DNA from: Paraburkholderia aromaticivorans
GTDB lineage: Bacteria > Pseudomonadota > Gammaproteobacteria > Burkholderiales > Burkholderiaceae
DNA: 64,000 bases
NCBI RefSeq assembly: GCF_012689525.1
Contig: NZ_CP051514.1
Coordinates: forward strand, 682,001 to 746,000
Direction: 5' to 3'
In this document: positions 57,656 to 64,000 of the stretch, in pieces
Layout: every line of letters begins with the position of its first letter
Numbering within the stretch: the first letter of the stretch is position 1
Position numbers and translations under genes: made by a program
Notes under the pieces: generated by a model
What the model was told of the DNA's origin: nothing
What the model saw: the letters and a program-made list of their open reading frames with translations, nothing else
Database searches by the model: none

Positions 57656-58762
57656 CTGACGAGTGCACCAAATACGGCGTGATGCGTTGTAGGGTTATGA
57701 AGACGAAAACGGATGCCCGAAAACTGGACCAGGCGACGCAGGCGCACCTGAGGAAGATGGTGGTGCAGGCCGTGCACAATGGGATGTCGCAAACCGATGC
57801 GGCGCGGACATACAGCGTGAGCCTGCGAGCGATAAGCCGGTGGATGAAGCAGTTGCGTGAAGGCGGATTGAGGGCGCTGCGTGCCGGCAAGCGTGGCCGC
57901 CGACCAGGAAGCGGCCATCTGACGCATACGCAGGCGGTGCGAATGCGCAAGCTGATTATTGAGCGGATGCCGGACCAGCTGGCGCTGCCGTTCTACCTGT
58001 GGACCCGTGAATCGGTCGCACAGCTGATCGAGCTGGAGTACGGCATCAAGGTATCGAAGTGGACGGCGGGGCGATACTTGAAGGCGTGGGGCATGAGCGC
58101 GCAGAAGCCGGTGCGACGGGCGTACGAAAGAAAGGATGCAGAGATTGAGCGCTGGTTGAACGAGGACTATCCGCAGATCGCGAAAGAGGCGAAGCAGGAA
58201 GGCGCAACGATTTACTGGGGCGACGAAATGGGGTTGCGCAGCGACCACGTCAGCGGCACCAGTTTCGCCTTGAAGGGCGAAACACCGGTGGTGCGGGCGA
58301 CTGGAAAGCGTTTCAGTTGCAACATGATTTCGGCGATCACGAACCGCGGCGAACTGAGCTTCATGGTCTTCGAGGGCACGTTCACGAATGCGACGTTCAT
58401 CGAGTTCATGAAGCGCATGATCAAACAGGCAACGCGCAAGATCTACCTGATCGTCGATGGTCATCCGGTCCACCGGTCCGTTGCCGCCAGAAAGTTCGCC
58501 GCCGAAAACGCGGATCGCCTCCGTCTGATCCGGTTGCCAGGCTACTGTCCCGAGTTGAACCCGGACGAGTTGTTGAATCAGGACGTGAAAACCAACGCGC
58601 TGGGCAAGAGCCGTCCGGCCAACAAACAGGAAATGATCCGGCATATCCGCAGCCACCTGCATCGTCGACAAAAGGAACCTCACGTGATTCGCAACCTGTT
58701 CAAAGAAAAACATGTCCGCTACGCCGCTTGATCAGTTGCGCACTATTTGATGCACCTGTCAG
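57656..58762 (+). mobile_element. IS630-family insertion sequence
   Basis: 1107 bp, inverted repeats CTGACGAGTGCACCAAATA and CTGACAGGTGCATCAAATA (two mismatches), flanked by TA on both sides (57654-57655, 58763-58764), the TA duplication expected for this family. Confidence 0.93.
57697..58731 (+). CDS. IS630-family transposase
   Basis: 344 residues. N-terminal helix-turn-helix (MSQTDAARTYSVSLRAISRW), then the DDE core with TIYWGDEMGLRSD (first Asp), IYLIVDGHPVHRS (second Asp) and CPELNPDELLNQDVK (third acidic residue). Start at ATG 57697, 23 bp inside the left repeat; an upstream in-frame ATG lies outside the IS. The frame is intact. Confidence 0.93.
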   Translation: MKTKTDARKLDQATQAHLRKMVVQAVHNGMSQTDAARTYSVSLRAISRWMKQLREGGLRALRAGKRGRRPGSGHLTHTQAVRMRKLIIERMPDQLALPFYLWTRESVAQLIELEYGIKVSKWTAGRYLKAWGMSAQKPVRRAYERKDAEIERWLNEDYPQIAKEAKQEGATIYWGDEMGLRSDHVSGTSFALKGETPVVRATGKRFSCNMISAITNRGELSFMVFEGTFTNATFIEFMKRMIKQATRKIYLIVDGHPVHRSVAARKFAAENADRLRLIRLPGYCPELNPDELLNQDVKTNALGKSRPANKQEMIRHIRSHLHRRQKEPHVIRNLFKEKHVRYAA

Positions 58763-58764
58763 TA

Positions 58765-59150
58765 GGTTGCGCAGCCCGTCAGCATCCCTGCGCGATCTGT
58801 TTTTCGCAAGGCAGCAGGAAAATTGGGGTGTTCAGTTGAATCCAACGGTACACGAAGTCAACTATGGGTGATTGCGGCTTCAATCTGGTGCACCTTTCGC
58901 GGTTGCCCCGCGAGCGACGCCGGTACACTGCGATCATGTCCTCGCGGTATCGCCGCACGACCTTCGCGCTGGTCGAGGTCAAAGGGAGTTTCAGTGATCA
59001 GCATGCAGCAGGCTCGAACCCGCTGCGGATCGTCACGAGACTTCTGTGACTGGACCGATTCAGTTCGTTCGTGCCCCTCGACGCTCGCTCAGCCTTCGCG
59101 ATCCAACTCTTGCGCTAACCCCGATGTCCCATCCAGAGCAATTGGTAACG
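58765..59150. other. Intergenic, no supported gene
   Basis: About 390 bp between the IS630 and the rpoD fragment. A minus frame at 58779-58982 is open but has no recognisable motif. Confidence 0.35.
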
Positions 59151-59159
59151 ACGAGCGTT

Positions 59160-59495
59160 GTGAGAACGCAGGTGCCCGAGGCAGTTCCGCGCCGTGTTGC
59201 GACGCTATCGGCTCAGTCCGCCGGCGAAAATGAAAGTGGCAGCGCGAGCCTGAACATGATGATCAAGCTTGCAACAGCGCGGGGGTTTGTGATGCCTGGG
59301 GAAATCACAATTGCCGGCCGGAGCATCTTGCGCAAGCTCACGTTATTGAGAACATGATCAGTGCCTTCAGCGACATGGACATCGCCGTATTTTGATGCAA
59401 GCACCGTGCGCCGAGTGCATGGTGATCCACGGCCAAACGCTTGTGGATGCGTCCGCCGAAGAGGCCGAGCAAGAAGAATGGCGACGATCTCGCTA
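59160..59495 (+). pseudogene. Fragment of an rpoD paralogue (region 1.1), frameshifted
   Basis: SAGENESGSASLNMMIKLATARGF aligns in short blocks with [18 protein letters not shown] of the rpoD at 32904; after a frame change AHVIENMISAFSDMDIAVF matches [19 protein letters not shown], then QAPCAECMVIHG matches [12 protein letters not shown]. At least one frameshift and a stop. Nothing of regions 2-4 remains. Confidence 0.8.
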
Positions 59496-59529
59496 GCTCA
59501 TTTTGTGATTTCTGAGGGAGGGTCAAGGG

Positions 59530-59727
59530 ATGACTGAAAGTGCCAAAGCCCAGGTTTTGCGTGCGTTCCGCGCGGTCTTCTGGGCATTTCTCGGTGTCAA
59601 CAAACGAAAAAATCTTGAAGCGGACGCAACGCAACTGAATCCTGTGGTCGTTGTTATTGCTGCAATCGCCGCATTGGGCGCATTTATTGCCTTGCTGCTT
59701 CTCATTGTGAATCTGGTGGTCGGTTGA
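59530..59727 (+). CDS. DUF2970 small membrane protein
   Basis: 65 residues. The conserved start VLRAFRAVFWAFLGVNKRK is followed by LNPVVVVIAAIAALGAFIAL, one membrane helix. DUF2970 genes are typically found between ctaG and coxIII in beta-proteobacterial cytochrome oxidase operons. GGGAGGG precedes the ATG. Here it sits alone between two rpoD fragments. Confidence 0.85.
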   Translation: MTESAKAQVLRAFRAVFWAFLGVNKRKNLEADATQLNPVVVVIAAIAALGAFIALLLLIVNLVVG

Positions 59728-59904
59728 CGCTCAACGAGATCAATCTCTCTACGCAGTGCGGGCAACGGTTCAGTGCACTCGATGTGCAAAATCCACACGA
59801 AATGGGTAAGCGACGGCAGCAACGTCCCCCAACGCTTCCTGCTGCGTACCTGTTGCCCCTCCGTGACGACGGCATGCCGACAACCACGGGAGTCTCGGTG
59901 CTGT

Positions 59905-59966
59905 GCTCCCGCATCGTTCGCGATCCGTAACGTCCATGCCGGCGTGTCCGCTCGTCACGTTGACGT
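59905..59966 (-). pseudogene. N-terminal fragment of an rpoD paralogue, opposite orientation
   Basis: The minus frame reads [16 protein letters not shown], matching residues 19-34 of the rpoD at 32904 ([16 protein letters not shown]), with high nucleotide identity. It is inverted relative to the fragment at 59160-59495, so the source gene was rearranged. Confidence 0.75.
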
Positions 59967-60557
59967 CCGACTGGGATTCGTGAAGCCTTCTGCGGATCTG
60001 AATATGCGATTGAATTTCATATTCTGCATCTACTACGTGCTTGCGCTATAACTAACTTAGCCTCTGATCCATTCGACTTCAATGGATGGCATTACCGAAT
60101 ATGACGATCGCTAACGAGGTGATTCCCGGGCTTCGGGTTGGATTCTCAATGCAGTAGTCGTCGACGAGGGCTACTAGTCTGCCTGCGAACGCGCGAAACT
60201 CGACGCCAGCTCCGCTGGCGACAACTCTCGCGGCATTACGCTGCGATGCGTTCAAGGAACGTCTCGATCGGCTGGACGGCTACGATCCCGCCTCAACTAG
60301 TGGAGGTCTCTGCTCGTTTGGCCGGCCGCAACCCCCGGCAAGCAAAGATGAAGAAGTGACCTGAGGATGGCGCGTGACGCTCGGAGCGTGAACTTTCGGC
60401 ATACAGATGGCCCCAACACTTTATCGAGCAGCAGCATTCTGGCAAAAATGCATTCGACGAAGAATTACATAAAACAAGTGTCCGCGCGACAGGTCGCGGA
60501 ATGTCCGGCTGACGCGTTGCACCGCAGCCGACTCAACTCACGAAAAGGAGTCCCCAG
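59967..60557. other. Intergenic, no supported gene
   Basis: About 590 bp. Open frames at 60138 and 60367 have no ribosome-binding site or recognisable motif. The promoter of the HiPIP gene should lie at the right end. Confidence 0.4.
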
Positions 60558-60869
60558 ATGCAAGCCTCCCGCCGTCATTTCATGATTATTGCCGCGTCGC
60601 TCGCTTCGACCGCTCTGCTCTCAAACGAGTCATGGGCGGATGCCCTCGTGCTCTCCGAGAGTGATCCGACCGCTCAGGCGCTCGGTTATAAAATGGATGC
60701 GTCTCAGGTAGACAAGACCAAATATCCAAAGTACCAGACTGGTCAGGTTTGTGCAAATTGTCAGCTCTACCAGGGTAAGCCCGGCAGCGCCAATGGTCCG
60801 TGCCCGATCTATGGCGGCAAGCTGGTCAATGCAAAGGGATGGTGCAGCGCCTACGTGAAAAAGACGTAA
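60558..60869 (+). CDS. High-potential iron-sulfur protein (HiPIP), Tat-exported
   Basis: 103 residues. Twin-arginine signal (ASRRHFMIIAASLASTALL), cleavage probably after SWA near residue 27. Four cluster cysteines in the HiPIP spacing: CANC, GPCPIYGG and GWCSAY. Periplasmic one-electron carrier that donates to terminal oxidases or reaction centres. AAAGGAG ribosome-binding site. It fits a respiratory role alongside the orphan ctaD, DUF2909 and DUF2970. Confidence 0.93.
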   Translation: MQASRRHFMIIAASLASTALLSNESWADALVLSESDPTAQALGYKMDASQVDKTKYPKYQTGQVCANCQLYQGKPGSANGPCPIYGGKLVNAKGWCSAYVKKT

Positions 60870-61256
60870 GGTGGTTTCATTCTTAATCCAAAGCTGGCTG
60901 CCCGCGTGCCGCTCACATGAAGGCAGCGAATGATTCTGTTTAGGGAGTCCTCACACTTTGGCATTACTCGACGACCGGGCGTCCTGATTGCGCCGATGCG
61001 CGCAGCTTCTTCATGTCGCCGGGCATGCAAGGATTTCTCCAGGATGCCGACGGTGGCTGGGATCCTAACCCGTCGCAATTGCGATTCGCGGTTCGCCTGC
61101 GATCCGGTCGATCCGCAAGTCGTTTAAGGCAGGGTCTTCTTCCGTCGCCCGGTCTGAGACTATTGGAACAAAGTTGCGGACATCTGTCGCGGCGCACCTC
61201 CACGTTCTTGCACGCAACGACTAATCTTCTAATGGACCACCGTTTGGGAGACATCG
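60870..61256. other. Intergenic, no supported gene
   Basis: 387 bp between the HiPIP gene and the next small gene. Nothing recognisable. Confidence 0.4.
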
Positions 61257-61457
61257 ATGCAGTTCGAATATAAGGCGTTTCACATCGATTGCCGGGCACG
61301 TCGCGCCAGCGATGGGCACTACGTCGCGAGGGCCAGAATCACTCGTGGGCCTAGGAACGACGAAGATCGTGTCGAAACGCACGATTCTGGCGACATCGAT
61401 TCCTTTGTCGACGAGGCCGATGCAATCTCATGCGCGAAGGCATGGGCTACAGAATGA
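61257..61457 (+). CDS. Small conserved protein (66 aa), unknown function
   Basis: GGGAGAC lies just before the ATG. A beta-rich start (FEYKAFHIDCRARRASDGHY) and a C-terminal helix (DEADAISCAKAWATE) resemble short uncharacterised proteins common in Burkholderia. A likely decayed relative is at 11599-11819. Confidence 0.65.
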   Translation: MQFEYKAFHIDCRARRASDGHYVARARITRGPRNDEDRVETHDSGDIDSFVDEADAISCAKAWATE

Positions 61458-61520
61458 TGCGATGAAAACTGGGAGTGAGCCGCGCACGGCGCTTGCATGC
61501 AGATAACATTGGAGACCGAC

Positions 61521-61682
61521 ATGGCTGAGGGACAAGAGCAGTTTGGCGAGTACAACGGCTTACTATTCGTGTCCTCGCCGTTCCTGAGTACTCGCCTCAC
61601 CCGCCGAATATCCCATTCGGTTAGACCGGCAACGTCGCGCGCCCCGGGGCCGACGTTCGTTACGCGTCGTCGCGGCGGGTGA
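61521..61682 (+). CDS. Possible small protein (53 aa)
   Basis: GGAGA lies 7 bp before the ATG (MAEGQEQFGEYNGLLFVSSP). A helix-like sequence in another frame just downstream (SIADLLTAEAAEQAGFAEG) could be its displaced C-terminus, so it may be a frameshifted gene. Weak support. Confidence 0.3.
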   Translation: MAEGQEQFGEYNGLLFVSSPFLSTRLTRRISHSVRPATSRAPGPTFVTRRRGG

Positions 61683-61945
61683 GCTTTGCCCATTCGATCG
61701 CCGATTTGCTGACTGCAGAAGCTGCGGAACAGGCCGGTTTCGCTGAGGGACGATCAATCATAGATGGCGTACATCCTGACGGACTCAATACGGAAGGTCT
61801 GTAATTGAAGGCTGAGCGATCGCTTAGGGTTATAACGGGGCTCCCTGACAAGGGGCTTGTGCGTATTCAATCACGCCGGTTTAACCGCACACTGGCGTCC
61901 GTCCGCCCCTGAGTTCTCTGATCAGATGAGTCGTTCGGCGTTGAC

Positions 61946-62233
61946 CTATCCGCTGCTGACTGACGCAAGACATCCGGCGTACGACGATTTTAGGCGTAGA
62001 CGGTGATCGTGAAGAGCATTCAGGCTAATCCATTTCACCGTGCTGCGGAAGGCGCGGCCATCATCGTTGACCGACTCGATGATCACCCGCTGGCCGCGCG
62101 CTTCGGCGATCACACGCACGATCCGCTCGCCATAGCACATCAGCGCGCCGATCGGCGGGCAGGTGGGCGCCTTGCGCCCGGCTAGCCCGGCCCGCCCGGA
62201 CCGCATTTTCCGCACGCAAGGTTTTTGTTCCAT
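61946..62233 (-). CDS. Hypothetical protein downstream of kfrA-like gene (95 aa)
   Basis: Starts 5 bp after the kfrA-like stop, so the two share a transcript. The middle part (GERIVRVIAEARGQRVIIES) is beta-rich, the N-terminus is basic. No family recognised; position suggests a plasmid maintenance or regulatory role. Confidence 0.5.
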   Translation of the reverse strand: MEQKPCVRKMRSGRAGLAGRKAPTCPPIGALMCYGERIVRVIAEARGQRVIIESVNDDGRAFRSTVKWISLNALHDHRLRLKSSYAGCLASVSSG

Positions 62234-62238
62234 CGCGC

Positions 62239-63294
62239 CTACCCCCGCTTCTTCGGGCGCGCGGCGGTCTTGCCGGATGGCACGGAAGCTGGCGGGACCT
62301 TGCGTGCAGGGCCCGGTGTTCGTGCCGGACGGGCCGCGGACTGGCGGGCAGGCGCGGTCTTCGCGCGGGCTGCAGGGGCAATGCTGTCCGCCTCGCGTCG
62401 TGCCGCCAGCTCCTCCTGCAGCGTCTCATTCGTCCCCTGCGCGGCATCGAGCCGCCCCTGCAGCACGCCCGTCTGATGGCGCGCGTCGCCGAGCTGGGTC
62501 TGCATCGCCTCGACCGCACGGCGATGCTCAGCCTCCCGCCGGTCGGCCCGCTTGGCCGTCTCGTCCAGTTCCTTCTGCAGCTTCGCGGCGGCGCCGCGCT
62601 CGCGGTCGATCTCGAGCAGCGCACGCTTCTCCGACGCCCGGAGCCGCTCCTCCGCGCGCTCAGCCGCCTCCCGCTGCTTCGCCAGGTCCCGCGAAAACCC
62701 TTCCGTCACCTCCTGGAGCTCGCGATCGCGCGCAGTGAGCGCCGCGCTAATCCGCGCCAGTTCTCCCTCGAGCGCCTATCGCTGCGCGTGACCTTCGGCC
62801 TGCGCCCTGTCCAGCTCCCGGACCTCGACCTGCGCGACCAGCAGCGCGGCGGTGCGCTGTTCGAGTGCAGTCTCGACACGACCCAGTTCGTCGCGGGCGG
62901 CGATCACTGACTGCTGCAATTCGGACCGCTGCGCCTCGACCTCGGTGCGCAGCGCGTCGAGCGCCGTTCCGGCCGACGCGGTGGCGCGCGTCCAGAGGGT
63001 CGCGACCAGTTCGCCGGCGGCCGCACAGAGATCGGCGGGCAGGTCCGGGTGCTCGATGCGTACCCGGCTCTTCTCGCGCAGTTCCGTCCAGAACTCACCG
63101 AGCACCGCGGTCGGCGTGCCCATGCTGCCGCGCTTCACAAGCTGGTGGATCCGGTTTGCGGTCGGCGTGATGCCATGGCGGAAGAACAGCAGCGCGCAGA
63201 CCTCGCGGTACAGCTCCCGGGTTTTCGGGAATTCGACCTTCAGCCGGTCGATTTCGGCGGCAATGCGGGTTTCGTCAGGGAGGACGTCGGACAT
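62239..63294 (-). pseudogene. kfrA: KfrA-like plasmid DNA-binding protein with an in-frame amber codon
   Basis: The N-terminal domain (about 20-75) has the KfrA_N pattern: RELYREVCALLFFRHGITPT, RIHQLVKRGSMGT and FWTELREKSRV. A long Ala/Glu/Arg coiled coil follows, with a basic Lys/Arg/Pro tail (KTAARPKKRG), the KfrA architecture. KfrA proteins bind plasmid DNA, autoregulate and aid stable inheritance. A TAG at 62776-62778 splits the frame after residue 172; both halves are in the same frame, so a single CAG-to-TAG change would explain it. The upstream half keeps the DNA-binding domain and may still act. Confidence 0.78.
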
Positions 63295-63301
63295 GGCAGC
63301 A

Positions 63302-63690
63302 ATGTCAGAGCGGCGCGGGCGCGGCCTGCCCGCCCTGCCCTCGCGGCATGAGGATACGCCGCTCGTGCCCCCCTTGGGCAAATCCATGAAGCCGCTGACG
63401 CGCGCCGCGCTGCACACGATCGTCAAGGGCATCTTTGCAGGCGCGGCCGGCCGGCTCCGGCTGCGCGGCGACGGCTTCGCGGAACAGGCCGATCTGCTCG
63501 ACACGGCCTCCGCCCACTGCCGACGCCACACCGCGGGATCGCACGTGGCGACGGCGGCACCGATCTGCGTACGGTGCGCGACGACCTGCACCACGCGTCG
63601 CTGACGAGCACGAACCCCTACCTGCATACACCCGACGACCGGCGTCAGCGGGAGACAGAAGAAACCGCCCCCCACCACCTTTACCCGTAA
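63302..63690 (+). pseudogene. C-terminal remnant of a tyrosine recombinase (integrase), frameshifted
   Basis: The plus frame has PLTRAALHTIVKGIF and SAHCRRHTAGSH (catalytic R-H region). After a frame change, TDLRTVRDDLHHASLTST and NPYLHTPDDRRQRETEE follow, with the nucleophile-type Tyr. This is the C-terminal half of a plasmid/phage-type integrase; the N-terminal half is missing and overlaps the kfrA-like gene's start region. Not functional. Confidence 0.75.
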
Positions 63691-63720
63691 CCACTGTTGC
63701 CTTCCGTTCTTAGCGTCACA

Positions 63721-63966
63721 TCATTTACAAATGGCAGTTACAGCAGCAGAAATAGAAGACCAGCTCAATGGAAAATCCGCGGTAAAAGGTCGTGAGACGA
63801 ACACGATGACGAAGAGCACAGCGACACAAGCTAACAGCTGAGAGAAGCTCACACGTGCGGCTTTCTTCCGCGAAACTTTCTTGAAGTCACTATATATCAA
63901 CCACCGCTGCATTGCGATTTCACGAAGGTAGCAGTTGAACGGGTCTTTGTCGTCGAACTGAGGCAC
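63721..63966 (-). CDS. Possible small membrane protein (81 aa)
   Basis: Lower GC than its surroundings. One membrane helix (SFSQLLACVAVLFVIVFVS) after a basic, aromatic N-terminus. GTG start without a clear ribosome-binding site, and the upstream part is close to the window edge. Could be a recently acquired gene; weak support. Confidence 0.4.
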   Translation of the reverse strand: MPQFDDKDPFNCYLREIAMQRWLIYSDFKKVSRKKAARVSFSQLLACVAVLFVIVFVSRPFTADFPLSWSSISAAVTAICK

Positions 63967-64000
63967 TATGCCGGGAGCGGCCGAATGGCAAGTCAGTACA

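Overview
The window looks like accessory DNA from a Burkholderiaceae beta-proteobacterium (Paraburkholderia/Caballeronia/Cupriavidus type), probably a megaplasmid or chromid. The reasons are high-GC coding DNA, a PHA cassette, short proteins ending in SFPASDPPAW, a large malic enzyme, an extra RpoD-type sigma factor, a kfrA-like plasmid gene next to a tyrosine-recombinase remnant, and at least six insertion sequences (IS). No rRNA, tRNA or CRISPR array was seen. Layout, left to right: 1-4.1 kb is a nested IS pile: an IS3-family element inserted into an inverted copy of itself, which had inserted into an IS256-family element. 4.7-9.4 kb holds a lodAB-like pair (quinone-cofactor amino-acid oxidase plus flavoprotein). 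10-14.4 kb has small genes, a histidine phosphatase, phoU and a frameshifted IS5-family element. 14.4-17.4 kb carries nsrR, a small conserved gene, a phasin and phaB. 18-26 kb is an IS graveyard where an IS1182, a second IS256 and an IS5 element each split a small gene; the original reading frames can be rebuilt from the target duplications. 26.6-31.8 kb groups an orphan cytochrome oxidase subunit I, an HMA-fold protein, an AhpD-like protein, a hemerythrin and nnrS. Putative NsrR operators precede nsrR and nnrS, which suggests a nitric-oxide/respiratory stress module. 32-38 kb carries fabZ, an rpoD paralogue and maeB. 37.9-57 kb is the most unusual part. Four divergent spermidine-synthase-fold paralogues and the remnant of a fifth are interspersed with an HPr-like protein lacking the active-site histidine, a small ribbon-helix-helix protein, DUF1275, UspA, PhnA-like and DUF2909 genes, and a six-gene membrane complex (HyfB, C, E, F, G and I homologues). 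The large subunit of that complex lacks all four Ni-Fe ligand cysteines, so it resembles an energy-converting hydrogenase-related (Ehr) complex and not a hydrogenase. One spermidine-synthase paralogue sits 20 bp upstream of this operon. A 17-bp palindrome of the form TGATAAy-N3-ATTATCA precedes maeB, the HPr/spermidine-synthase cluster and the Ehr operon, and occurs a fourth time at 57.6 kb, suggesting a shared regulator. A decayed copy of part of the HPr/spermidine-synthase cluster lies at 53.9-55.0 kb. 57.6-64 kb contains an IS630 element, inverted rpoD fragments, DUF2970, a Tat-exported HiPIP and a plasmid-type end with a kfrA-like gene broken by an amber codon.
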